This document shows positions 1 to 7,490 of a stretch of DNA of 42,521 nt, piece after piece (the first letter of the stretch is position 1; the number at the start of each line of letters is the position of its first letter). The stretch comes from a virus: positions 1-42,521 of IMG/VR virus record IMGVR_UViG_3300025426_000596; one strand, 5' to 3'. The notes under the pieces were generated by a model. The model worked only from the letters and a program-made list of their open reading frames with translations. It was not told the DNA's origin and made no database searches. Position numbers and translations under genes: made by a program.

Positions 1-202
1 CTAATAAACTAGATAAAGTTCCTAGCTTAGTTAGGCTACTGTTTAGGATGCCGCTACCAAGCGTATTACTACTAATAACAGAATTTCCCGATATTAGAAA
101 ACTTGACAATGTATTAACATTGCCAGCAGAATCGACAGTAAATCCTGGACTTTCAAATCCAGACTCTGATCTTAGATATTTTTGATTTACAACAAATGTC
201 AT
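1..202 (-). CDS. Virion/fibre-like protein, N-terminal part only (runs off left edge)
   Basis: An open frame starts at ATG 202-200 on the minus strand and stays open to base 1, giving 67 codons. It begins MTFVVNQKYLRSESGFESPG and continues with a Ser/Asn/Leu-rich stretch (ISGNSVISSNTLGSGIL). AGGAAC lies about 8 bases upstream as a ribosome-binding site, and a late-promoter-like site lies at 221-230. The composition matches the neighbouring fibre and baseplate-type proteins, so I infer a virion structural protein. No catalytic motif is visible in the part present, and the family is not recognised with confidence. Confidence 0.7.
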   Translation of the reverse strand, partial: MTFVVNQKYLRSESGFESPGFTVDSAGNVNTLSSFLISGNSVISSNTLGSGILNSSLTKLGTLSSLL

Positions 203-220
203 CTCTGTTCCTATTAGTAT

Positions 221-230
221 GTATTTACCC
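221..230 (-). promoter_or_regulatory. T4-type late promoter candidate
   Basis: The minus strand reads GGGTAAATAC, close to the T4 late consensus TATAAATA. It lies in the 49-base gap between the S53 protease gene and the next minus-strand gene (start 202). A start of transcription about 6 bases further on would leave a short leader carrying AGGAAC. The first bases deviate from TATA, so this is weaker than the sites at 13624 and 39018. Confidence 0.5.
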
Positions 231-251
231 GAACTTTAAAGCACACGATTA

Positions 252-1865
252 TTACCTTACTCCTGAACTACGTCTTGGATATGTTGCTCCTGCCGCTGGT
301 CTAAATCCGTAGTTTTGTTTAGGAAATGTTGGTCCTGTATGAAAATATTGATAGATTTGATCTACCTTAGGACTACCTACACCAGTAACTGGATCCCATC
401 CAACGGTTGTTGCATACCCGGTTGTATACCCGTCTCTGTTATCACCGCTAGTAATATCATTAAACAAGTTTGGAGTAGGAACTGTTCCCGACTGTTGTGT
501 GCTGTAAGTATACCACGTAGACATATTAAATGGAATACGCTTACCTAATTGTTGGTTTAATCTAGCCCATATACCTGCAAGTAAAGGCGCTGCCGCGCTT
601 GTTCCGCCATATTGTACGAAACTACCTTGAGCACTACTAGTACCGCCAATGTAAAACTGATATCCCGAGTTAGGATCAGCAGGAGCACTTATATCCGGAA
701 TTCCTCGCTTAGTAATTACAGTAGGAGTACCGGTTGTACTAACTGTTTTAGTAGATGCTTTTAAGCCAGTTTGCCAACTCGGTAAACTAACTACGGTACT
801 AATTCCACCGCCACTCCCACTCCATGCAACTTCATTTGTAATTTGATTACTGCTGTTCAACGTTATAGTTGTGCCGCCAGCACTAACTATGTATTGACTA
901 GTGCAACTTGCCGACACACTTAGATTGTCTGCACCACTGTCTCCGCTACTAACAAAAACTGTTATTCCTTTTGCAACGCAGGCTTGAAATGCTGAATCGT
1001 ATGCGGTAGTATCTCCAAGTCCCCAACTAATACCTAAAGCAGATGGATTGTTAGTTGTATCATTTGCCGTAGCATTAATACAATCTATAATGTATTGTGT
1101 TCCGCCATTTGGAGCAATATAGTATGCTATTTTTGCTTTTTGTGCTACTGCTCCTGCACAATATATGTCCAGCATAGTTTCTGCAGTTGATGTTGAATTT
1201 ACTACTGCTGAATCTACATTAATTGTAACGATAGTAGGAGCTACTGCACCAATACGATTAAAACTAGCAGTAACATCAGGTTGTTGCCACCCTTCTGGAC
1301 TTCCACTATAGGTTAATTCAAAGATTCCAATGCAGGCTCCGAAGGCATTGCTCCCCGGAATATTATAAGCAGTCGCCATTTGTACCGGAGTTACTGCTGT
1401 GTCTGGATTAGCAATTTCTGCGTCTGCAATTTTTAAATGTTTAACTGCTAAAAAACTTTGATCAAACCCTGGAACACTTTCAACAATTCCAATAAGTTGT
1501 GCAGGGATTGTCGGCGCAACATTAGGCATCATATAAGTTCTATCAGCATCAGTAACATCTTGCAGTACAATATTAAACAATCTGTTAAATGTGCCAACAG
1601 TGCCTTCAACTTTTACAACACTTTGTCCATGATGAGCTTCGTATATAATAAGATCGTTTGATTGAGCCCAAGCTATTACAAATTGCAGGTTAGCATCAGT
1701 TGCTCCAAATTGATAAACAAATTCTTCATGCCCTAATATTGGTTGGTCTCCGACTAGTACGCCATCTGCATATTCTTGTAAGGTCATTCCGTTGTCATGT
1801 GTATCTCTTACTAGATACAGACTAATCATTATAATGTCGTTAGTATTCTTATTAACTGTAGCCAT
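252..1865 (-). CDS. S53 family (sedolisin/kumamolisin) serine peptidase with prodomain
   Basis: A 537-residue serine-carboxyl peptidase. Residues about 25-140 resemble the pro-kumamolisin activation domain; the catalytic domain spans about 155-508. Family catalytic residues are visible: Glu229 and Asp233 (AETMLDIY), the oxyanion Asp309 in SSGDSG (306-311), and the nucleophile Ser423 in GTSAAAP (421-427). The C-terminal calcium-site signature is also present (DIT...GDN from 470, then GWDPVTGVGSP 489-499). There is no signal peptide, and a basic tail (YPRRSSGVR) follows the catalytic domain. Known members are acid-active, mostly secreted and self-process their prodomain. Here the gene sits one base after a fibre gene, with GGAGG 7 bases before its ATG, among structural genes. 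I infer a virion-associated protease that matures tail proteins or attacks host surface protein. The family call is firm; the role is not. Confidence 0.92.
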   Translation of the reverse strand: MATVNKNTNDIIMISLYLVRDTHDNGMTLQEYADGVLVGDQPILGHEEFVYQFGATDANLQFVIAWAQSNDLIIYEAHHGQSVVKVEGTVGTFNRLFNIVLQDVTDADRTYMMPNVAPTIPAQLIGIVESVPGFDQSFLAVKHLKIADAEIANPDTAVTPVQMATAYNIPGSNAFGACIGIFELTYSGSPEGWQQPDVTASFNRIGAVAPTIVTINVDSAVVNSTSTAETMLDIYCAGAVAQKAKIAYYIAPNGGTQYIIDCINATANDTTNNPSALGISWGLGDTTAYDSAFQACVAKGITVFVSSGDSGADNLSVSASCTSQYIVSAGGTTITLNSSNQITNEVAWSGSGGGISTVVSLPSWQTGLKASTKTVSTTGTPTVITKRGIPDISAPADPNSGYQFYIGGTSSAQGSFVQYGGTSAAAPLLAGIWARLNQQLGKRIPFNMSTWYTYSTQQSGTVPTPNLFNDITSGDNRDGYTTGYATTVGWDPVTGVGSPKVDQIYQYFHTGPTFPKQNYGFRPAAGATYPRRSSGVR

Positions 1866-1866
1866 C

Positions 1867-2997
1867 TTAAACCTCCAACTGAACTAATGTTAGTGTAACA
1901 GTTATTATGGCACTGCTCGAACCGTTGTTGTATATTTTTAAAGGAATAGTAGTTGTTGGTGTAGACTCTGCACTAAATCCAACTGCCGCCGGCGTATAAG
2001 TTTGTGTAGTTCCAGATGTTGTTATAATTTCTGCAACAACTCCACTACTAGATGTAGGATCTGTAGTAATGCTTCGACTAGCATCTGCCGCCATAGATGC
2101 TAGACTATTATAGATTACAACCCAGGCCGCTGATGAAGTTTGCACACTGTACAATGCATAGCCTTTAAACCCAGTAACTGTGTAAGTTCCACTAGTGCCA
2201 GCTGGCAATGTTATTGATGAAACACTTATAGATTTTCTACTAGATAATCCGCTAGATGCTCCTCCGGATGAACTAATTATACCATTGTTAATTGTAATAC
2301 TTGTACCGTCTACTTTAACACCACCTAATGTGTTAGTAGTTGCTATTGGAAGACTGTATTGTAATGCGCTAATTACACTGTTGTTAATTGTAATACTTGT
2401 ACCGTCTACTTTAACACCACCTAATGCACTAGTTGTAGCTGTAGGCAATGTATAACTGTTAACTGCACTAATTACTCCACTACCATTAACTGTAATAGTT
2501 GTACCATCTACTTTAACACCGCCTAGTGTAAATATGCTTGCAGTTGGTAATGTATACGCAGTACTGTTAACTGTGATAGTTGCAACACTTCCAGATACGC
2601 TGGCTGACGATACTCCAGTACCTGTAAAATTTAAAGTAGTGACTGCACTTGCAGACCCTTGAGTAGTTCCTGCATTTTGTACAGTTACTCCCGATATACC
2701 TGCTTGTTGTTGTGTGCCTGTAACAGTACTAGTTAATAAACCAGTTCCGCTATTATAGCTAAATGTTATACCAGTTGAAGTTCCGCTTGTAAGTAAATTA
2801 GCGGCAATGGCTTTTATATTGCTAGAACTTGCACTTAGTACATTACTAGTATTAATAATACTAGTTCCATCTGCACTGAGCAAACTGCCGGCTGAACTAG
2901 CTTGAACACCCCAAGCTGATCCATTATAGATCCATGTAGTACCGCCATATGAGTACGTTTGATTTAATGATGGACTTAATGGAAAACTAAAACTCAT
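1867..2997 (-). CDS. Tail fibre-like protein with LGGVKVDG repeats
   Basis: A 376-residue fibre-like protein. The N-terminus has a small aromatic motif (YSYGGTTWIYNGSAWG, about residues 15-30) common in phage fibres. The middle, about 145-240, holds three 30-32-residue repeats of the type LPTATTSALGGVKVDGTSIT. The C-terminal 120 residues look like a globular beta domain with KGYALYSVQTSSAAWVVIY and an end in VTLTLVQLEV, a tip type I recognise from cyanophage-like fibres. The internal block AGISGVTVQNAG...AVTTLNFTG also occurs in the protein encoded at 3532-4545. AGGAAT precedes the ATG. It lies in a three-gene fibre cluster upstream of the S53 protease. Probable role: part of the tail-fibre or adhesion apparatus. 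Confidence 0.8.
   Translation of the reverse strand: MSFSFPLSPSLNQTYSYGGTTWIYNGSAWGVQASSAGSLLSADGTSIINTSNVLSASSSNIKAIAANLLTSGTSTGITFSYNSGTGLLTSTVTGTQQQAGISGVTVQNAGTTQGSASAVTTLNFTGTGVSSASVSGSVATITVNSTAYTLPTASIFTLGGVKVDGTTITVNGSGVISAVNSYTLPTATTSALGGVKVDGTSITINNSVISALQYSLPIATTNTLGGVKVDGTSITINNGIISSSGGASSGLSSRKSISVSSITLPAGTSGTYTVTGFKGYALYSVQTSSAAWVVIYNSLASMAADASRSITTDPTSSSGVVAEIITTSGTTQTYTPAAVGFSAESTPTTTIPLKIYNNGSSSAIITVTLTLVQLEV
2285..2426. repeat. Two identical 46-bp direct repeats within a fibre gene
   Basis: Bases 2285-2330 and 2381-2426 are identical over 46 bases and 96 bases apart, exactly 32 codons. They encode the LGGVKVDGTSITINN repeat. A diverged third copy follows near 2480-2530, and related copies lie in the two neighbouring fibre genes near 3160-3205, 3265-3315 and 3990-4035. 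Confidence 0.9.
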
Positions 2998-3012
2998 AAA
3001 ATATTCCTATGA

Positions 3013-3516
3013 TTACCAGGCAGCCGCGCTAGCTCTAATCCAACTGTTAGTTGCAATGCATATGTATATGTGCGTACTGTCATATGCAATTTGTCCTTGT
3101 ACTCCGGTGCTAGTTGCAGTAGCTGGTGCAGAAATTGCATTAGCACTAATAACACCATTATTAATTGTAATTGTTGAACCGTCTACTTTAACTCCGCCTA
3201 AAACACCTAATGAGCTAATGCCTGCGGTTGGTAATGTGTATGTATTGTTAGCTGTGATAACACCGCTACCATTGATAGTAATACTCGTTCCGTCAATTTT
3301 AACACCGCCGAGGATGCTAGTAGTAGCTGTAGGCAATGTATAACTGTTACCTGTTGGATTACTAGCATAATTTAAACTGTTCCATGCACTACTACCGTTA
3401 CCGTATTTTACTTTTAATGTATCTGTTTCAAGACCAGGTTCACCAGCGGCTAATGTAGGGTTTACACTGGCCCAGTTTGCGGCTGTGTCTCTTCTTAATT
3501 TAATTTGTACTGACAT
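3013..3516 (-). CDS. Short tail-fibre protein with Mtd_N-like N-terminal domain
   Basis: A 167-residue protein. Residues 1-50 (KLRRDTAANWASVNPTLAAG, then EPGLETDTLKVKYGNG) match the N-terminal domain first described in the major tropism determinant of Bordetella phage (Mtd_N type), which is frequent in phage fibres. Two LGGVK(I/V)DG repeats follow at about 60-125. The end (GQIAYDSTHIYICIATNSWI) is a common fibre C-terminal motif. AGGAG sits before the ATG. No C-type-lectin variable domain is present, so this is a small structural or linking fibre subunit, not a full tropism determinant. It is co-directional with the fibre genes on both sides. Confidence 0.82.
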   Translation of the reverse strand: MSVQIKLRRDTAANWASVNPTLAAGEPGLETDTLKVKYGNGSSAWNSLNYASNPTGNSYTLPTATTSILGGVKIDGTSITINGSGVITANNTYTLPTAGISSLGVLGGVKVDGSTITINNGVISANAISAPATATSTGVQGQIAYDSTHIYICIATNSWIRASAAAW

Positions 3517-3531
3517 GTTATCTCCTAATTT

Positions 3532-4545
3532 TTATCCAGCGGCTGCTCCGCCATCGATGCTACTTATAGATATTGAATCTACAGGTTGCACCCACTGGCT
3601 TCCGGTATATATGAATAGTTGACCAGTAGTAGTGTTAAGCCATAAATTTCCACTACCGGGTGTAGAAGGAGCAGTATCACTTAATGTTGCTCCACTTCCA
3701 CCTGATCCACTTCCACCTGAAATAGCTATAGTTGCAACACTACCAGCTACAGTAGTAGTCACTCCTGACCCTGTAAAATTTAAAGTAGTAACTGCGGCTG
3801 TTGCGCCGTTAGTTATACCTGAATTTTGTACAGTTACTCCTGTAATTCCAGCACCGCCAGCACCGCCACTTACGGTACTAGTCATAAGACCTGTACCAGC
3901 ATTATATGTAAATGTTATTCCAGTTTGTGTTCCACCAGTAAGCATAGCCGCTGCCGCTGCCTGTATTGAACTGGTCACTGTACTAATTTTACCAGTTACA
4001 TCAACTGTAATTGTTGTCCCGTCTACAATAACTCCACCGAGTGTTGTAGTTGTTGCAGGGATTAGAACAGACCCGCCACTACCTGCACCTGCACCTGCAC
4101 CTCCACTACTTGAAGGACTTGAAGTTATTTGTGTGGGAATTTGTAGTGGAAAAATAGTTTCAGCATATGTTACTGCAAAACTAACTTTAGCTCCAGCAAA
4201 CCCAGCGTTTGGAGTTGCATATAAAATCAAATAGCTGTCATTAACTGTGGCAGATAAAGTAACAATTTGATTGGTAAGAGTAGTTCTACCAAAAATTGTA
4301 AATGCGGCTCCTTCGGGGCGAGCAGTAACTAACACATGCATACTTTCTTTGTTATTACTGTCTGCTTCTGCATGTAAAAAATACGTGGCACTAGCAAAAT
4401 TTCCCACGTACCAACGATCAATTTCAATAGCAGTTGCTACTGAGGGAAGTAGTGTTCTATTTCCCTTATAAGAGAAGTTAGTTCCAGGTAATAACGACAA
4501 CGAATGTTGCGGTCCCCGAGAAAAATAAGTAGTTAGATTTAACAT
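3532..4545 (-). CDS. Fibre-like protein, beta-sandwich head plus repeat stalk
   Basis: A 337-residue protein. Residues 1-130 form a likely beta-sandwich (LHAEADSNNKESMHVLVTAR, then VNDSYLILYATPNAGFAGAK). A Gly/Ala/Ser linker (about 143-158) leads to a fibre part with one LGGVIVDGTTITVD repeat and the ITGVTVQNSG...TTLNFTGSGV block shared with the 1867-2997 protein. The end holds TPGSGNLWLNTTTGQLFIYT and SQWVQPVD, a motif common near phage-fibre C-termini. The ATG lacks a clear Shine-Dalgarno sequence. It is the first gene of the minus-strand cluster left of the divergent junction. Function is inferred as virion structural. Confidence 0.75.
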   Translation of the reverse strand: MLNLTTYFSRGPQHSLSLLPGTNFSYKGNRTLLPSVATAIEIDRWYVGNFASATYFLHAEADSNNKESMHVLVTARPEGAAFTIFGRTTLTNQIVTLSATVNDSYLILYATPNAGFAGAKVSFAVTYAETIFPLQIPTQITSSPSSSGGAGAGAGSGGSVLIPATTTTLGGVIVDGTTITVDVTGKISTVTSSIQAAAAAMLTGGTQTGITFTYNAGTGLMTSTVSGGAGGAGITGVTVQNSGITNGATAAVTTLNFTGSGVTTTVAGSVATIAISGGSGSGGSGATLSDTAPSTPGSGNLWLNTTTGQLFIYTGSQWVQPVDSISISSIDGGAAAG

Positions 4546-4583
4546 AGTTTAACCAGAATGTACATGCTTTTAGCCATTTTATA

Positions 4584-4591
4584 TATTTAGC
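4584..4591 (-). promoter_or_regulatory. Possible late promoter for the 4545 gene
   Basis: The minus strand reads GCTAAATATATAAAAT in the 115-base divergent gap, about 40 bases before the ATG at 4545. It resembles the T4-like late element but lacks the C after TAAATA that the six better sites share. Confidence 0.35.
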
Positions 4592-4604
4592 TATTTCAAA
4601 ACTC

Positions 4605-4633
4605 TTGCTCTTGAACGCAAAATATGCTAAATT
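4605..4633 (+). promoter_or_regulatory. Weak sigma70-like promoter candidate for the plus-strand cassette
   Basis: TTGCTC (4605-4610), 17 bases, then TAAATT (4628-4633) is the best sigma70-type pair I can see before the cassette. The match is weak. A TTGAAC at 4611 is an alternative -35. No TAAATAC late element exists on the plus strand here, which suggests expression at a different phase. Confidence 0.25.
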
Positions 4634-4660
4634 ACTGTATATTTCACTATAGGACTAACT

Positions 4661-5659
4661 ATGACTCAAAGAGCAAAGGCCTTTTTTATTAATGGGGGCG
4701 CAGGCAGAACACTCTGTTCAATCCCAGCACTTGAAAAATACGCTGAAGAAAACGGCAATGATTTTATCATTGTTTGCGAAGGCGGAACTGACTTTTATAA
4801 AGGACATCCGCTACTACACCCTAGAGCCTACGATCATTGGCATAAAAACTTATTCGAAGAAAAGCTAGTTAATATGGAGTTAGTAACTCCAGAGCCATAT
4901 CGTGTTTGGGAATACTATAATCAAAAATGCTCAATTGCACAGGCATTTGACATTGCTATTAACAACAAAGGTATTCGAGAATTACAAAAACCTAATGTTA
5001 GACTATCAAATGAAGAACTATTTTTAGGGCATAGTCTTGTTAAAGAAGTTCGCGAAAAGACTAAAAAGGAAAAAATTATTGTTTTCCAACCTTTTGGTCG
5101 AGGAACTCATTCCGAAGGTGGTGTTATATATGACACTTCTGGTAGAAGTTTTGAAGGCGAGCATGTAATCAATATTGTTAAAAAATTACAAAAACGTTAC
5201 GGCATCATTATGATGAGCGAAATTGGTATCGACTTCCAGAAACACGGTTGTAAAGATCCAGTAGCTCATCCACAAAATGTCAGCCTACGCCAATGGTGTT
5301 CAGTTATCGGTAATGCTGACTATTTCTTAGGATGCGATAGTGTAGGACAACATTTAGCCTATACACTTGATCGACCAGCTACAGTTGTACTAGGTTCTAC
5401 ATTTGATATTAACGTAAGTTATCCTAATTACAGCAAATTTGATATTCTTGATATGGGCGGTGATGTTCGTAGATATAGTCCAATTAGAATTACTATGGAC
5501 GAAGTTGCTGACCGAGGCAATGACGGAATTATGCGAATGAACGATAAGGTCGAAGAAGCTATTGTACAATCAGTTGAGAATGGCATTAAAACTTGGAGTC
5601 GTGAATCAATTAAAGGTCCAGTTGAAGTTAAGCAAATTGTAAGCAAAAAAGAAGCATGA
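4661..5659 (+). CDS. GT9-like (heptosyltransferase-type) glycosyltransferase
   Basis: A 332-residue protein with a glycosyltransferase family 9 (ADP-heptose:LPS heptosyltransferase) look. The N-terminal half starts with FFINGGAGRTLCSIPALEKY (residues 8-27), in the place where family members have a Gly-rich acceptor-side loop. The C-terminal half has IIVFQPFGRG (about 143-152) and the nucleotide-sugar-side signature LGCDSVGQHLAYTLDRPATV (about 222-241) followed by VLGST. GT9 enzymes are cytoplasmic and add heptose or related sugars to the LPS core; the sugar used here cannot be read. AGGA precedes the ATG by 8 bases. The stop overlaps the next start (ATGA at 5656-5659), so the two are translationally coupled. 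It heads a cassette with two SGNH-like proteins and a carbamoyltransferase. Confidence 0.75.
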   Translation: MTQRAKAFFINGGAGRTLCSIPALEKYAEENGNDFIIVCEGGTDFYKGHPLLHPRAYDHWHKNLFEEKLVNMELVTPEPYRVWEYYNQKCSIAQAFDIAINNKGIRELQKPNVRLSNEELFLGHSLVKEVREKTKKEKIIVFQPFGRGTHSEGGVIYDTSGRSFEGEHVINIVKKLQKRYGIIMMSEIGIDFQKHGCKDPVAHPQNVSLRQWCSVIGNADYFLGCDSVGQHLAYTLDRPATVVLGSTFDINVSYPNYSKFDILDMGGDVRRYSPIRITMDEVADRGNDGIMRMNDKVEEAIVQSVENGIKTWSRESIKGPVEVKQIVSKKEA

Positions 5660-6552
5660 GTAGACTGTTCACTTTTGGGTGTAGTTACACCCATTATGCC
5701 TGGCCTAGCTGGGCAGATTTCTTAGGACTTGAATTTACCCAACATGAAAACTGGGGATATCTTGGATTAGGAAATCGTGCTATTGCAGAGCGTGTTGCTG
5801 AGTGTAATGTTAAAAATAAATTTACACCAGATGACGTAGTAATTGTACAATGGTCTAGTCACCTGCGGAATGATTATCATACTGAACGTAGACGTATAAA
5901 TTATCATCAGTCTGGTCCATTTGTAGGACAAGGCGGATGGAAAACTGGCGGCAGTATGTTTAACTACATTAATAATACAGTGTATGATACACAATGGATT
6001 AATCAGTTTTTCGATGAAAAGTCATATTTTCTACACACACTTAATAATATTTCGTTGACTCAAGGATTACTAAAATCAACTGGCGTTAAATGGTATATGA
6101 CTAGCATGGCTGATTTAGATGCGTTAGGCACAGATATTGGTGTCTTGCATGGCGAGAATATTAACAAAGCTTCTACTGGATACAGCGTATGGCAAGATTC
6201 AAAATATGAATCATTATGGGATTATAAAACTGCTATCTGGGATAACAACTCCGATAATTGGTTACCTAGCCTAGGACCGTATGTATGGAAAAACTTTCCA
6301 GACTTACAGTGGAGTTTCAAAGATCCAAACAGTCCACGATTAGTGTTTCCTGAATTGCATCCTAGTCCAAGACAACATGCGGCTTATGTTGCAGATGTTA
6401 TTAGACCTAAGTTAAATCTTACAAGTGATACGTCTGACCTTTATTCACCATGGTTCGATCTAACAGATAAAGCTAAAGAGTTAGCACCAGATCTTAAAAC
6501 ATGCGATAGCATGTTAGCACAGTACTGGAATTTACCATATATGGGAATTTAA
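5656..6552 (+). CDS. SGNH/GDSL hydrolase-like protein, copy 1
   Basis: A 298-residue protein with the block layout of SGNH hydrolases. Block I is FTFGCSYT with Ser10 as nucleophile; a Gly/Asn loop is at GLGNRA (Asn40); block III-like SSHLRND spans 67-73; block V is ELHPS with Glu233/His235. The usual Asp of the DxxH pair is replaced by Glu here. SGNH enzymes act as esterases, often deacetylating or acetylating polysaccharides. Family membership is a motif-level call without an alignment. Its start overlaps the glycosyltransferase stop, and one base separates it from its paralog downstream. Likely role: adding or removing an acyl group on the glycan handled by the cassette. Confidence 0.7.
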   Translation: MSRLFTFGCSYTHYAWPSWADFLGLEFTQHENWGYLGLGNRAIAERVAECNVKNKFTPDDVVIVQWSSHLRNDYHTERRRINYHQSGPFVGQGGWKTGGSMFNYINNTVYDTQWINQFFDEKSYFLHTLNNISLTQGLLKSTGVKWYMTSMADLDALGTDIGVLHGENINKASTGYSVWQDSKYESLWDYKTAIWDNNSDNWLPSLGPYVWKNFPDLQWSFKDPNSPRLVFPELHPSPRQHAAYVADVIRPKLNLTSDTSDLYSPWFDLTDKAKELAPDLKTCDSMLAQYWNLPYMGI

Positions 6553-6553
6553 C

Positions 6554-7477
6554 ATGTCAAGACTTTTTACATTCGGTTGCAGTTATACTAGCTACAGTTG
6601 GCCTACGTGGGCAGATCTTGCTGGTATGAATTATAAGTTACATAAAAATTGGGGCATGAGTGGATTAGGTAATCGTGCTATTGCAGAACGTGTTGCAGAA
6701 GCACATGCCAAATACAAGTTTGGTCCAGAAGATACAGTTATTGTACAATGGTCTAGTCACTTGCGTAACGATTGGTGGCATCAAAAACCAACAGTTAGCA
6801 AATTTCCTGGATGGCAAACTTGTGGCAGTATTTTTAACTACATTAATGAAAAAATATATAGCCTAGAGTGGATTAAAACATTCTTTTTTGAACCTGCGTG
6901 GATTATGCATACACTTAATCATGTGTTGCTAACACAAGGTTTATTAAAATCAACTGGATGCACTTGGTATATGACCAGTATCGGTGACATTAGAAACATA
7001 GGTGCTGATATTAGGGCCAACGACGGTATTGGCGAAGATAGCGGTTTCCTGAAACCAGGTGACAAGGACATTAAAAATGTGTTGTGGGTTAAAATTCCAG
7101 AAATGCGTGTGTATGAAAATGCCATATGGACTGATAATGCAGACCATTGGTTAGAACCGTTAGAGATATTTGCGCAAAAACATGCTGAACTAACTTTTCA
7201 ATTTGATGATACTCGAAAAAAAGATGCTGTATTTTATGATACGCATCCTAGTACAAGACAACATGCCTTATGGCTTGACAACCAGTTGAAAGAGAAGTTA
7301 CAATTAAGTGATGCAACTATGAAAACTTCTTGGGAAATTGCTGATAGTGTAGATGCATTACAAAAGAAGTTTAGATTTAATAAGAATTTATTCGAACTTA
7401 ACTTATCGAAGAAAATGGGATTTCCGGACTCGGCACACCATAAACTTAGATGGCCGTTTCCTCTAGAAGGTTTTTAA
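6554..7477 (+). CDS. SGNH/GDSL hydrolase-like protein, copy 2
   Basis: A 307-residue paralog of the preceding gene. The two share FTFGCSYT at the N-terminus, GLGNRAIAERVAE, VIVQWSSHLRND, LLTQGLLKSTG..WYMTS in the middle, and HPS.RQHA near the end. This copy keeps the standard Asp229-x-His231 in DTHPS. Middle regions differ in loop length (the stretch after LRND is shorter here) and the C-terminal tail is longer, ending in LRWPFPLEGF. The pattern points to tandem duplication followed by divergence, perhaps to act on two positions or two substrates. The start follows the upstream stop by one base (TAAcATG). Confidence 0.7.
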   Translation: MSRLFTFGCSYTSYSWPTWADLAGMNYKLHKNWGMSGLGNRAIAERVAEAHAKYKFGPEDTVIVQWSSHLRNDWWHQKPTVSKFPGWQTCGSIFNYINEKIYSLEWIKTFFFEPAWIMHTLNHVLLTQGLLKSTGCTWYMTSIGDIRNIGADIRANDGIGEDSGFLKPGDKDIKNVLWVKIPEMRVYENAIWTDNADHWLEPLEIFAQKHAELTFQFDDTRKKDAVFYDTHPSTRQHALWLDNQLKEKLQLSDATMKTSWEIADSVDALQKKFRFNKNLFELNLSKKMGFPDSAHHKLRWPFPLEGF

Positions 7478-7490
7478 ACAAGGATTAATT

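Noticed and set aside
3013-3516. Mtd_N-type protein as part of a diversity-generating retroelement
   Set aside because: No variable C-type-lectin end, no template/variable repeat pair and no reverse transcriptase seen in the window.
3632-4234. 200-codon plus-strand frame opposite a fibre gene
   Set aside because: Val/Pro-rich translation typical of an antisense shadow of Gly/Thr-rich minus-strand sequence; no ribosome-binding site and a well-supported gene on the other strand.
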